A stretch of DNA of 64,000 nt from Rhynchopus sp. YZ270_cl-10 (GCA_964035575.1 OZ037909.1:992001-1056000), one strand, 5' to 3'; shown: positions 43,846 through 55,074, numbered from the stretch's first letter. A program made the numbers and translations. The notes: generated by a model not told the origin, from the sequence alone.

Positions 43846-46607
43846 AACATAATTTTTTTTTAGTTCTGCTGTCAATTTTTTTTTGCTTTGCACGTCTTCT
43901 TGAAGGTGAGATTATACACCATATAGCCTCACGCAAACATTCCGAAAAGGTGTATCTTATCAACTCCACTCTTTTGCGATGTGTAATGCAACAATGCAAG
44001 GGGAGTGCATCTGCCCTGTTTTATTTTTATCAGATTGACCCTCTCCCCAGAGGACAGCGCCAATTAACATAGAATCTCTCTTCGTTGTGTTCTTGCTGCT
44101 AATGGACCCGTCGGTCCATTGGGGCCTATTTCCCTTTTTTTTTGATTGGAAATCGGGTGTAAGGGAGTTCATGTAAGCGGAAGAGTGTTCAGGAATGTGT
44201 TGTGTTTGATAGGTGTGGGTTATTCTAGCATTTGGAGGATAGTCCATATTGCTCTGTGTGTGTGTGTTTGATAACTAATAGGGGGCAATTCTTGCGCAGA
44301 ATATGGCCCCAAGCTGTGTGTGTGTGGTGTTGCGCTATGATTGCCCCCAAAAAAGCTGTCGCAAGGAAATGTATTGTCGACGCTACTGTTAAAAAAAAGA
44401 CATTGAAACAGCAGAATCACCGAATACTATTCGAGGCTCGCCCCCCTTTTTTAACACAAAAATTGAACCCCTTTTTTAACGATTTTTCTTACATGATAAG
44501 TAAATCGTCTATAGTAGGTGGCTAAGCACGCAGCTTACACCATGGACTCGTAATGACATTACGCGCGTCATGACGAGGTAATTACGAGTGCCTTGACGAG
44601 GGCACCCCCTCGTAATTACGAGGGGGTGCCCTCGTCATGACGAGGTAATTACGAGGGCACCCCCTCGTAATTACCTCGTCATGACGTCGTCATGACGTGG
44701 GCACCCAGGTACCCAGGTACCCAGGTACCCAGGTACCCAGGTACCCAGGTACCCCCAATGACATAACGAAGTATCGCTTGAAAGTACCTTTCAATATACC
44801 TTGCTTGGGTGTGCATGAAGTAGCACACACAAGGTATATCAAACGATAAATCAATCAGATAAAACGTTACATCATCGGAAAATTGTTGGCACCGCCGCCC
44901 TGTCTTCGTATTTATTACGTCGACAGGCCAAACAGCGTTGGGCTCAGAAGAAGCAGTGCAAGACACTGGGGATCAACATGAGAACCAACTCCCAACAACA
45001 CAGGCTACCGAAGTAGCAGGTGGGGTGTTGCGGGTGTTTGGGGTGAGAAAATCGATTTTGGTAAGTTACAGCAGAAAATTCTTAAGTTTGCACTAGTCGA
45101 GAAGGGTTACCACTGCTCACCGAGCGGTGCACCCATTTAAGGGTGGAGAAGCGTGACACGCACATACAAGTATGCACATTACTTCAACAAAGGCTGAATT
45201 CTGGTAATTCTAAGGGATGTGAATTACAGCCACCACATGGTTGTCATTAGGCTACTACCTTCGTCGTAGACGTATACAAAGGTTTCGCCCCCTTCTCTTT
45301 CATGCAAACTTAAGAAAATCCTGAAGTAACTACAACCTGGCGTGCGGGTACAGATGCATTGCTTTGTTCTTTCCTCAAAGTCATGTGTGATCTCTCGGGT
45401 CTGTACTAAAGTCAGTGTTTAGATAAGCATCCACTTGACTCGTTCTAACAACCGTTGAAATCTAGAACAAAACAACACACTGCCCCTTCTCACACCAAGC
45501 CGCCATGCTTCAAGAGCATGCCCTGGGCAAAAATTACTGTGACAAAAATTAGTTTCCTGGGGGAACGCAATATTTTCTTGTGCCTAGTCCTCCGCAAGAG
45601 CAGAGGACAGACTTTCCGGATCCCGAAGTCGAATTTTTTGCACTAGCTATGCTCCCTGGGTTAAATGGCTATAGCAGTGACTGACAAAGAGTTTCCCAGA
45701 GGAAGAAAGAACCTGTGGCGTAGAGTTGCGGGTTTTCATCGTTTATCATGTTTTTGTATACTGTCATCCTGTGAGGGTGTTTTTGGAGGTGTGGTGGAAA
45801 AAGGAACAGAAAAAAACAAGAAATATTACCCTCCCAGAATTCTTACGATTACGGTATTATAATGGACACAGGATATCGTAAAATATCCGTGGTTTTTGAG
45901 AGGAGAACTGCGTATTTGTGTACCCCCAGATGGTCCATTAAAAAATTGTGTTCTTTTACTTGGCCACTACCTAAATCTCGACCTTTATTTAAAATTTTTT
46001 TTATGCTGAGCCAAAGTAGTCGGTAAAGAAAAATATGGGGGAAGGAGGAAAAAAAACCGCAAAAACGCGTTTTAGACCCCCACAGATGCTCAAAAGCATC
46101 AAATTTTGCTTTTAATGGCCTCAAATCGTCGAAATTAGCCCTTTATAGGGGCAAAAAAAAAAATTCGAGAGTCCCTTTCCCTGGGAGGCAATAGCCAGAC
46201 AATGACCACGGGAGCACCCCTCGTAATTACGAGGGGTCCCCTCGTAATTACGAGGGCACCCCTCGTCATGACGTCGTAATGCCGTCGTCGTGACGAGGAA
46301 AACCCCACGTCATGACGTCGTCATTACGAGGGGGTGCCCGCGTCGTGACGACGTCATTGCGCGCGTAATTTCCCACGTAATTTCCCTCGTCCCTCGTCAC
46401 GTAATGTCATTACAAGTCCATGGTGTAGGATCTTATAAAACCCCCTTTTTTCTTGTTTTGTGAAGAAAATCACAGAACCCAGTACTTATGAGTTCAGAAA
46501 GCACGAATGGTACGGAGGAAAAAGTAAGGTCCCCCCTTTTCCACTGTTTTACAGAGGTGTTTGTATTTTTTATAGACCTGATCTGCCATCGTTGACTGCG
46601 TATTGCA
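43846..46607. repeat. Segmental duplicate B, split by a DNA transposon
   Basis: 43846-44537 plus 46426-46607 match 18468-19342 at high identity with a few small indels. The match breaks exactly at the TA flanking the 1,888-bp element, which shows that the insertion happened after the duplication. Confidence 0.9.
44538..46425. mobile_element. Non-autonomous TIR DNA transposon, 1,888 bp, TA target duplication
   Basis: Inverted ends CACCATGGACTCGTAATGAC... and, reverse-complemented, CACCATGGACTTGTAATGAC..., matching through CATTACG (about 26 bp, one difference). TA lies on both sides (44536-44537 and 46426-46427), and the paralogous empty site at 19159-19160 has a single TA. Both subterminal regions are packed with palindromic CGTAATTACGAGGG and CGTCATGACG modules, and (CCCAGGTA)n lies at about 44704-44752. 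No transposase-length ORF is present, so it would depend on a partner. The TA target suggests the Tc1/mariner group, but the termini are not of a class I can name. Confidence 0.9.
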
Positions 46608-46852
46608 GTGTCACTACAAGGCGCAAAAGAGAACCACAAAACTGTGTCGTCAAGCAAAGCTTCTCTTCCGGTTCCTCTCTAAATGGTCCGTCATCCTTTT
46701 GTAGCCTGATTAGCACTGCGGAGAATATCCTCGAAAGCGAGAACTGATTTTTTTTGTTTTTTGTGTTTTTTGCGACAACCACTCCCCCATTCACCCACCA
46801 GGTACACACCGTTCAGTGAACTTCACCTTTCCTGTTCTGTTGTTTTCGTGCA
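46608..46852. other. Upstream region shared by the two duplicated DOMON genes
   Basis: From about 46623 to the start codon this matches 50692-50910 almost base for base (TGTCGTCAAGCAAAGCTTCT, then CTTCCGGTTCC and so on). It ends in a C/T-rich leader. It marks the left edge of the tandem duplication. Confidence 0.7.
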
Positions 46853-48598
46853 ATGTTTGCACGTCTGTTCTTGTCGCAAGCGGTTGTGGCGCTGCTTGCA
46901 TACGATGTGGGTGCAGCGTGCACGTCGTCGACCTTGAGTGGCTACACCTGCCAAGCACCCTTCTCGACCGTGGTTGTGCACTACGCACTCGCCGCAGACA
47001 AGGCGACAGTGAAGCTTGCGATGGAGGCGTCTGTGGCTGGGTATGTTTCACTTGGTGTTGGGAATAGCATGACCACGTCGCAGATGATTCTTGGCTACGT
47101 CTCGAGCGGGACTGCCACACTCAAGGCCATCACAACAAGCGGCCTGTCCTATCGGGCTGTGTTAGCTGGCACTGTCGAGGTCACCAGCACCACGTACGCA
47201 AGCGACGCGTCTGTGACTGAGTCTGGTGGGAAGACTGTGATACACTTCACGTACACCCTTGCTGCGGGTGGCAAGATCGCTGACACTGCGGCAGCCAACT
47301 TTACGTGGGGGGTCTCGCAGAACGATGCTATAGGCAGGCACACGTCGCGTGGGTCGTTCACGCTCAACCTCGACGAGTCTGTGGCGACGACATCGTCACC
47401 ACCAACATCTGCACCCGACACACCTGAGCCAGGTTCGACAGCAACACCTGCACCAGACACACCTGCGCCCCTGACGAACGCCCCCAGCACGTCTGCACCC
47501 GCAACCGAGACCCCACCGTCGTGCACAGCCAGCACGCTCTCGCTGCCAAATGGCGAGGGCACATACCAATGTGTCTCGCAGTTGGACTCAGCCGTGTCCC
47601 TGCACTGGTCGGTGCTCTCCGGGTCGCGCAAGTACGCCCTGCGTGGGACTGCAGCAGGATACCTTGCAATGGGTTTCCCCGACACACCTGGGTCGATGGG
47701 TCCTGGCCCAGCGCTGATTGCGACGGGGGGCAGTGTTGCGAAGTACGCCATTAGTTCTGGCAAGACCACGTCTGCTGTGCAGCAGTCGAGCACAGTGCTG
47801 ACACAGGTAACAGACCTTACCACAAGCACTGTGGGCGGGAATACCGTCATGCACTGGACGGAGACAACAACAACAACCTCACGCACAGGGGTGGTGCTGT
47901 CGGACGTGCTTTCCTTCAACTACGCTTACCACACCTCCAGCACATCCCTTACCACACACTCTGTACGTGCTTCTGTCGAAGTGGACCTGCTGGAGGGGTC
48001 CAACACCGACACGACCTCCTCCTCCAAGGAAGACAAGGTACAGGCACACGCCGTCATCCAAACCATTGTGTGGGCATTCCTGGTCCCTCTTGCAGTTCTT
48101 ATCAAACGCTTTGGGGGGAAGTCTGTCAAGGTCGGCGGTTTCCCTGTGCCGTTCATTGTTCATGCTGTTTTGATGCTGATTTCAGTGATCCTGACGATTT
48201 GCATGGTTTCTTTGGGGCTGGCGGAGTTTGACAATGGGACGGAGAAGGCGCACAAGGAGACGGGCATTGTGGTGATGTGCACTGCCATTGTTCAGGTGTT
48301 GATGCAGGGAGGGAAGCCTGCGGACGACAGCCCACACAGGCCCATCTTCTACGGGGTGCATGCTGGGCTGGGGTTGATCACAATGATTATTGCCTACGCC
48401 ACGCTCTTCACAGGTGCCGAGAACTACGAGCGCCTTTACGGGGGTGACTTCGCAGACATCCGCATTGTCATCTACGTGTCCATCGGCATCTTCGCCCTCT
48501 TCGCCATCCTCCTCACTGTCCACCAGCTCACAACAAAGACGGAGGAGAAGGAGGCAGAAAATAATGCGCCAGACACAACACCGGACAATGAAAATTGA
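46853..48598 (+). CDS. Two-DOMON cytochrome b561 (CYBDOM) membrane protein, copy 1
   Basis: 581 residues. Signal peptide MFARLFLSQAVVALLAYDVGAA, DOMON 1 (about 23-175), a Thr/Pro/Ala linker (176-222), DOMON 2 (222-382, equivalent to the third DOMON of the 8790 gene), then at least five membrane helices (398-560) with the four b561 histidines (HAVIQTIVW, IVHAVLM, AHKETG, VHAGLG). Its role should match that of the 8790 paralogue. The cytosolic tail is acidic (EEKEAENN). The membrane half is virtually identical to the gene at 50911, while DOMON 1 differs at many positions. Confidence 0.85.
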   Translation: MFARLFLSQAVVALLAYDVGAACTSSTLSGYTCQAPFSTVVVHYALAADKATVKLAMEASVAGYVSLGVGNSMTTSQMILGYVSSGTATLKAITTSGLSYRAVLAGTVEVTSTTYASDASVTESGGKTVIHFTYTLAAGGKIADTAAANFTWGVSQNDAIGRHTSRGSFTLNLDESVATTSSPPTSAPDTPEPGSTATPAPDTPAPLTNAPSTSAPATETPPSCTASTLSLPNGEGTYQCVSQLDSAVSLHWSVLSGSRKYALRGTAAGYLAMGFPDTPGSMGPGPALIATGGSVAKYAISSGKTTSAVQQSSTVLTQVTDLTTSTVGGNTVMHWTETTTTTSRTGVVLSDVLSFNYAYHTSSTSLTTHSVRASVEVDLLEGSNTDTTSSSKEDKVQAHAVIQTIVWAFLVPLAVLIKRFGGKSVKVGGFPVPFIVHAVLMLISVILTICMVSLGLAEFDNGTEKAHKETGIVVMCTAIVQVLMQGGKPADDSPHRPIFYGVHAGLGLITMIIAYATLFTGAENYERLYGGDFADIRIVIYVSIGIFALFAILLTVHQLTTKTEEKEAENNAPDTTPDNEN

Positions 48599-49946
48599 TA
48601 CAAAGGTGTTTATACGAACGTGTAGTTTTGCGATTTTGTGCGATTCTCATTTCGGGTTTTGCGAATTTTGTTCCAGATAAGTACCCCTGATCACCCAGTG
48701 TTTTAAAGTAGAATAAAGAAGCCCCCGTGACTCCCAATTGTGACTGTTGTGCCTGCGCCCACAGAGGCGTATTGCACTTTCTTGACCCGCCTGGTTTTGT
48801 TCGTACAGGCTGCCAGCCCAGAGTCCATGTCCTCTGCCACACCTTGGGGGGAGGTGTGCGGGCTGTACCCCACTCACGTTTCTTCCCTTCCACACTTCAT
48901 CTTTTACCACAAGGGCGGCCTCAAAACCGTAACCTACAAACAACCCCCTTGCGACAGGAAAGCAGTACCGGGAGTGTTCCACACTCGCGAGAAACTTAGC
49001 CTGGCAAAAGGGTATTTCATAAAAGTTGCTCTGAAGGGTTCAGGACGACTGACGTCTATACCTTCCGTAGTACAAAGGCTTCGGCCAACATTGAGTATAG
49101 GTTCCCCAAGCGGGTCCTTAGGCGATTGACACAACAAAAATCCTTTATTTCCTCCCATATTACATGCATGTCCAATGCTTGAAATGTTTTTTCGGGGCTT
49201 AAGGCACTTGAAGTACTTGAACCCCTCTTTTTTCCCTCTCAAAATGACAGTCAAGTACTTGAAGATTGATCAAGTACCTGACAAAAGTTAAGTACGTGCC
49301 CCCCCCCCCCCCCTTTTTATCGTACTTTTTACCTTTTTACCTTTTTACCCTCTGTCAAATGTCGAATGGGTTCTGTGGACAACAGGAAAGGTGAACAACC
49401 GCTGTCAGAGATCGCTATTTCGTCACGACTTTCGCTACGTGTTCCCAGTCAAACCCACCACAATCGTTTTCAGACCTGAAAATGACCCCTTGTTTACGAG
49501 TATGAGTTCATATGTGAAAGTACAGGACGCAATTTTAGGCCTCTAACCCCCTGAAAGAGTTTCCTGTGTTTTTCACTACAGTGTTTCTTATACTTCCTCC
49601 CCCTATTATCACGAGTGTCTTGTGTTTTCTGTTCAGTTTCTGCTCTCCACTTTTTTTTTACTCCCAGTTTTTTTTATTTTACAGGGGTTTTTCTTTGTCC
49701 TGCTTCAAGGCGACCGACTTTATTTATTTTTGTTGTAAATCAAGGTACTTGACAAATAGGAAATTGAAACGACGGAAGGTGCCCGCCAGCTTGTGTTTTT
49801 CTCACTCATTGTTTCTCTCTCCTCACAACAAACATTTCAGCGAGGAAAAAAAAAACACATCACGCTTGCGGAGCGATCAACGAAAACGTTGTTTTTCATT
49901 GGTTTCTTTTTATTCATATCCTGAAGTTGGTTTCTATTTGTTTCTT

Positions 49947-49977
<31 letters not shown>

Positions 49978-50910
49978 GAAAATAAAAAAATAAAGGCGGT
50001 CACCGTTCACAAAAGGTGAATAAGCGATACCCTATCCCTTATTCCCTGCAAACACAGGCCAAAACCCCAAATCTTAACCCTTATCCTCTTATCCACCTAT
50101 TATCTCTTATTCGCTCCCAGTCATCGTTGGTATTTACTTATCGAACCTATTCAACTTAACTCTGAAGGTAAATGAGACGTGCTGTCAATAGAAAGCACCC
50201 TCTGATGACGCCACCTTCAGATGACAACGTTTTTTTTTTTTTTTAGATTGGTACTGCAAAAAAAAGGGGGTAAAAAAATATTGTTGTACGGCTTCGGCCA
50301 ATATTGAGTACAGACCCCACCCCTCGCCCCTCTTGACCCCTCTTTTTTTTCATGCATCCGTGGCACATCATGCTCGAACACCACATTGTGTCAATATTAC
50401 GAAGTTCTGGCTGGGGAAATGACGTTATCCCCAATACGCTGCAAAGACAACACAAATGGTGTGGCTGAAAGGGGGTGCTATTTTTTGTGCTACTTTCTGC
50501 TTTTTTCTGCTATTTTGGTGTCGTCGGCCACACCAACAAAGCTGGGGCTTTCTCATAGTGATCAAAGGTGTCTATGTAGATGCTTAGGTTCTGCCTTATA
50601 AAATGCTTCGTTCTTATGACTTTCTTATCTGTGGGTTGAGGTCTTCGATGTTGCCCTGCCACCATGCACCTTCCCGAGCAAACCTTCATGGCAAAAGAGA
50701 ACCACAAAACTGTGTCGTCAAGCAAAGCTTCTCTTCCGGTTCCTCTCTAAATGGTCCGTCATCCTTTTGTAGCCTGATTAGCACTGCGGAGAATATCCTC
50801 GAAAGCGAGAAACTGTTTTTTTTTGTTTTGCGACAACCACTCCCCCATTCACCCACCAGGTACACACCGTTCAGTGAACTTCACCTTTCCTGTTCTGTTG
50901 TTTTCGTGCA
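48599..50910. other. Spacer, part of the tandem duplication
   Basis: No supported gene. Blocks repeated about 4 kb downstream: 49367-49440 (GGGTTCTGTGGACAACAGGA) with 53104-53165; and about 50070-50402 (TTGAGTACAGACCCCACCCC, then CATGCATCCGTGGCACATCA) with 54180-54478. It also has a C15 run near 49299 and a T-run of about 27 near 49950. A partial block TTCGGCCAACATTGAGTATA lies at 49080. Confidence 0.55.
50561..50610 (+). repeat. Dispersed hairpin 'head' element, diverged copy
   Basis: ATCAAAGGTGTCTATGTAGA, then TGCTTAGGTTCTGCCTTATA and AAATGC. The flanking AAAGGTG and GCTTAGGTTC blocks are kept and the loop is changed. It lies about 300 bases upstream of the DOMON gene at 50911. Confidence 0.45.
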
Positions 50911-52716
50911 ATGTTTGCACGTCTGTTCTTGTCGCAAGCGGTTGTGGCGCTGCTTGCATACGATGTGGGTGCAGCGTGCACGTCGTCGACCTTGAGTGGC
51001 TACACCTGCCAAGCAACCACCTCGGGCGCAGTTGTGCACTACACACTCGCCGCAGACAAGGCGACAGTGAAGCTTGCGGTGGAGGCGTCTGTGGCTGGGT
51101 ATGCTGCACTTGGTGTTGGAGGTGGCATGACCACGTCACAGATCATCCTTGGCTACGTCTCGAGCGGGACTGCCACACTCAAGGCCATCACAACAAGCAG
51201 CCGGTCCTCTTCGGGTGTGTCAGCTGGCACTGTCGAGGTCACCAGCACCACGTACGCAAGCGACGCGTCTGTGACTGAGTCTGGTGGGAAGACTGTGACA
51301 CGTTTCACGTACAACCTTGCTGCGGGTGGCAAGATCGCTGACACTGCGGCAGCCAACTTTGCGTGGGCGATCTCGCCGAACGACGTTATAGCCCGGCACT
51401 CGTCGCGTGGGTCGGTCACACTCAACCTTGACGAGTCTGTGGCGACGACATCGTCACCACCAACATCTGCACCACCAACACCCGCACCCGACACACCTGA
51501 GCCAGGCTCGACAGCAACACCTGCACCAGACACACCTGCGCCCCTGACGAACGCTCCCAGCACAAACGCACCTAGCACAAATGCTCCCAGCACGAACACA
51601 CCCTCAACGTCTGCACCCGCAACCGAGACCCCACCGTCGTGCACAGCCAGCACGCTCTCGCTGCCAAGTGGCGAGGGCACGTACCAATGCGTCTCGCAGT
51701 TGGACTCAGCCGTGTCCCTGCACTGGTCGGTGCTCTCCGGGTCGCGCAAGTACGCCCTGCGTGGGACTGCAGCAGGATACCTTGCAATGGGCTTCCCCGA
51801 CACAGCTAAGTCGATGGGTCCTGGCTCAGCGCTGATTGCGACGGGGGGCAGTGTTGCGAAGTACGCTATTAGTTCTGGCAAGACCACGTCTGCTGTGCAG
51901 CAGTCGAGCACAGTGCTGACACAGGTAACAGACCTTACCACAAGCACTGTGGGCGGGAATACCGTCATGCACTGGACGGAGACAACAACAACAACCTCAC
52001 GCACAGGGGTGGTGCTGTCGGATGTGCTTTCCTTCAACTACGCTTACCACACCTCCAGTACATCCCTGCAGCAGCACACCGTGCGTGCTTCTGTCGAAGT
52101 GGACCTGCTGGAGGGGTCCAACACCGACACGACCTCCTCCTCCAAGGAAGACAAGGTGCAGGCACACGCCGTCATCCAGACCATTGTGTGGGCATTCCTG
52201 GTCCCTCTTGCAGTTCTTATCAAACGCTTTGGGGGGAAGTCTGTCAAGGTCGGCGGCTTCCCTGTTCCGTTCATTGTTCATGCTGTTTTGATGCTGATTT
52301 CAGTGATCCTGACGATTTGCATGGTTTCTTTGGGACTGGCGGAGTTTGACAATGGGACGGAGAAGGCGCACAAGGAGACGGGCATTGTGGTGATGTGCAC
52401 TGCCATTGTTCAGGTGTTGATGCAGGGAGGGAAGCCTGCGGACGACAGCCCACACAGGCCCATCTTCTACGGGGTGCATGCTGGGCTGGGGTTGATCACA
52501 ATGATTATTGCCTACGCCACGCTCTTCACAGGTGCCGAGAACTACGAGCGCCTTTACGGGGGTGACTTCGCAGACATCCGCATTGTCATCTACGTGTCCA
52601 TCGGCATCTTCGCCCTCTTCGCCATCCTCCTCACTGTCCACCAGCTCACAACAAAGACGGAGGAGAAGGAGACGGAAGGAACTGCGCCAGACACAACACC
52701 GGATACTGAAAAGTAG
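50911..52716 (+). CDS. Two-DOMON cytochrome b561 (CYBDOM) membrane protein, copy 2
   Basis: 601 residues, tandem paralogue of the 46853 gene at a spacing of 4,058 bp. Same plan: signal peptide, DOMON 1, linker, DOMON 2, b561 core with four histidines. The linker (about 173-246) is longer because of a repeated APSTN unit, in line with repeat slippage. The membrane domain is identical in protein sequence to copy 1 up to the last few residues, whereas DOMON 1 has diverged (for example ATTSGAVVHYTL against APFSTVVVHYAL). Confidence 0.85.
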   Translation: MFARLFLSQAVVALLAYDVGAACTSSTLSGYTCQATTSGAVVHYTLAADKATVKLAVEASVAGYAALGVGGGMTTSQIILGYVSSGTATLKAITTSSRSSSGVSAGTVEVTSTTYASDASVTESGGKTVTRFTYNLAAGGKIADTAAANFAWAISPNDVIARHSSRGSVTLNLDESVATTSSPPTSAPPTPAPDTPEPGSTATPAPDTPAPLTNAPSTNAPSTNAPSTNTPSTSAPATETPPSCTASTLSLPSGEGTYQCVSQLDSAVSLHWSVLSGSRKYALRGTAAGYLAMGFPDTAKSMGPGSALIATGGSVAKYAISSGKTTSAVQQSSTVLTQVTDLTTSTVGGNTVMHWTETTTTTSRTGVVLSDVLSFNYAYHTSSTSLQQHTVRASVEVDLLEGSNTDTTSSSKEDKVQAHAVIQTIVWAFLVPLAVLIKRFGGKSVKVGGFPVPFIVHAVLMLISVILTICMVSLGLAEFDNGTEKAHKETGIVVMCTAIVQVLMQGGKPADDSPHRPIFYGVHAGLGLITMIIAYATLFTGAENYERLYGGDFADIRIVIYVSIGIFALFAILLTVHQLTTKTEEKETEGTAPDTTPDTEK

Positions 52717-54542
52717 TACAGAGGTGTTTTAAAAAAGAAAAAGAAACTTTTATTTCTTCTCAACCCATTAGGGTAGAACAAGTTTTTTTTTGGTTCTCGT
52801 TTCGCCACACTTTTTTTTAAATAGATTTTTGAAGCAAAACAAACGAAACAGTACAATACAGGACAGGGGGTGGCTTCTATGTGGTTTCGTGACGCGATAC
52901 CCACCACCACGTCCTCCAATGGGCTAAAAGTGTTACAGTAGGGCATTTTATAAATTTGTGTTTACCTCTCGGACTGGCACAGCACTCACCTTCGTGCTCC
53001 GGAGAAGGATGGGTGGTGCTGATGCAGCCAGTCCCTTCCCAACAGGCCCATTGAACAAGGGTGTTCCATGTGAAAGAGCACAACAGTTGTGTCGGGAGCA
53101 TTGGATGGGTTCTGTGGACAACAGGAAAAGTGAACAACCGCTGTCAAAGACCGCCTTTTTTGTCACAACTTTTTTCCCTTTAGGATTTCCGGACTGTCCT
53201 ACGTCGCACCTTTTCTTTGCGACCCCCACCATATGCGACCATACCACCTGATTTTTACCCCGCGTATAGGCGCGTATAGGTCCGTATAGGTCCATACAGG
53301 CATATACGGACCGTCCGTACACGCCTTTACGCGCTTTTACGCGCCTATACGCGGGGTAAAAATCAGGTGGCCAAATAACGAGAACCAAAAAATAAACTTC
53401 TTCTACCCCTAGATAAAAAAATTCTTACACTTTTTGTAAAGGGGGTCTATTTTCGGGGATATTTTTTTTGTACATATGATGAAAATACTTTGTACATAAC
53501 TTTTTGAGAAACGAGGAATTAAACTGAACACGACAAGCTTGCAGACATCCGCTGAGTATGTTCGCGAGTCTGTGTATAAGCACATTTTTATTTTTAAAGA
53601 TGCTGCATGAGAGGCTTAGGTTCATCTTTACCGACTCTTCTTCCCTCCACCCCCCTGGCATGCGAATAATATTCGAAAATGCGAAGAAAATGCGAAGAGC
53701 TTTTCCCCAGCAATTTTTTGTCTCCAAAAAAAAGCATGGGTTTTGTGCGCACTGTTTTTTTTCCCTCCCCAGTGAAGACTGTCTAAAATGACAGCACACT
53801 ACTCCAACAAACTATCAAAAAAGAATAAATACTGGAAAGTGGAGATTTGCACAACTGTGGCAACACAACCGAGGCAACTACACTACGCCAGCAATTTATC
53901 AAAAAAAAAACAGGAAAAACGGAAAAAAGAAAATAGCCCCATGCCTGTCCAGTCCTGCGCTGGACGTTAAATTGCACGGTGTGCTGTCTGTACGTATCCA
54001 ACCCCTTTGCGGGGTGACGTTTGCGTACCGAAGCACGCCTCTTTTGATGGGGTGATTTGTGTTGAACAATAAAGACAGTCAGACCAGAGTTCCTTCTGTC
54101 CATACATCTCTGCCACACTCTTCGGGATGAGGTGTGCCGTCTGTAAACTCCTTTGTCTGTTCAGGGCTCACTGAACAGCAACAATAAGTAGTATTTAGTA
54201 CCGTCATTTGGCTATTCTCCTCCACACCATTAACCTTTTATATTGTTTAAATAGTTTAGCTCTGAACGTAAATGAGGCGTGCTGTCTTTAAAAAGTACCC
54301 CATCACGTTCAGATGACAACTTTATTTTTTATTGACACAACAAAGGAAAAACAAATCGTCGTAAAAAGGCTTCGGTCAACATTGAGTACAGACCCCACCC
54401 CTCACCCCTCTTGACCCCTCTTTTTTTTCATGCATCCGTGGCACATCATGCTCGAACACCACATTGTGTCAATATTACTGCGCAGACCGGATTGTACTCA
54501 ACGCAGTAATCCCTTCTGCCACCACGCACCTTCCCGAGCACT
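52717..54542. other. Spacer with duplicated blocks and repeats
   Basis: No supported gene. It contains the right-hand partners of the 4-kb duplication, the foldback at 53244-53370, a hairpin head at 53600-53640 (CATGAGAGGCTTAGGTTCAT) and two poly(A)-ended tail segments at about 53790-53910. Confidence 0.55.
53244..53370. mobile_element. Foldback MITE, CCACCTGATTTTTACCCCGC family, 127 bp
   Basis: Perfect arms CCACCTGATTTTTACCCCGC at 53244 and its complement ending 53370. The palindromy extends inward through GCGTATAGGCGCG. The interior is a series of GTATAGG/CCTATAC steps. Target duplication is not clear. Confidence 0.75.
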
Positions 54543-54935
54543 TCATGACCTTGCCCATTTTGCACCGTTTGCGGCATCTAACATGTAATCCTCATGCAAC
54601 CTTTCTTGGTGACCCTCTTTTTTTGGGCTCACCTTCAGCGTCTTCACTTTCATCACACACACTCCGCTTTTTTTTTTGACCCCCTTTTGTCCCTTCGTGG
54701 AGACGGTTCTGGCTTCGGCATTGGCAATGTAATGGTCTTTCCACATCAGCAACGAATCCTCATCATTGTACTCGGAGACACCGTGCTCAAATTCGACGTA
54801 GGTTGGTTCGGGTTTGGTGGCTGACTCGGTCGCACCTCACCATCGCGCCTCACGTGGTACCCTATCCTCCATCACGTAAAAACTCTCCTCCACATCTGCC
54901 ACGATGACTCGCTGTCTACTGTATAAAAATGATAT
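54543..54935 (-). pseudogene. Possible broken or partial minus-strand gene
   Basis: Reading leftwards on the minus strand, an acceptor-like TTTTTATACAG lies at about 54936-54946. After it a frame reads RQRVIVADVEESFYVMEDRV and PREARW, meets one TGA, and continues in the same frame with GATESATKPEPTYVEFEHGV, SEYNDEDSLLMWKDHYIANA and a Lys-rich tail to a stop at 54543. The composition looks coding on both sides of the TGA. It may be a decayed gene, a partial exon set or chance. No family is recognised. It is divergent from the kinase gene, about 140 bp away. Confidence 0.35.
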
Positions 54936-55074
54936 GAGCAAGGTGAGAATCCAATAACAAAGGTTTGGGTTATTTTGTAACACTCTTTTGCACAGCATTA
55001 CACATATCCCCCCCTTTTTTTGCCCCCCCTCACCTATACCCATTTTGTAGATTTTGATATTTTTTTAAAATAGA

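Noticed and set aside
48740-49129. 129-codon ORF after the first two-DOMON gene
   Set aside because: No domain or signal, a pyrimidine-rich context, and part of it (TTCGGCCAACATTGAGTA) is a dispersed repeat.
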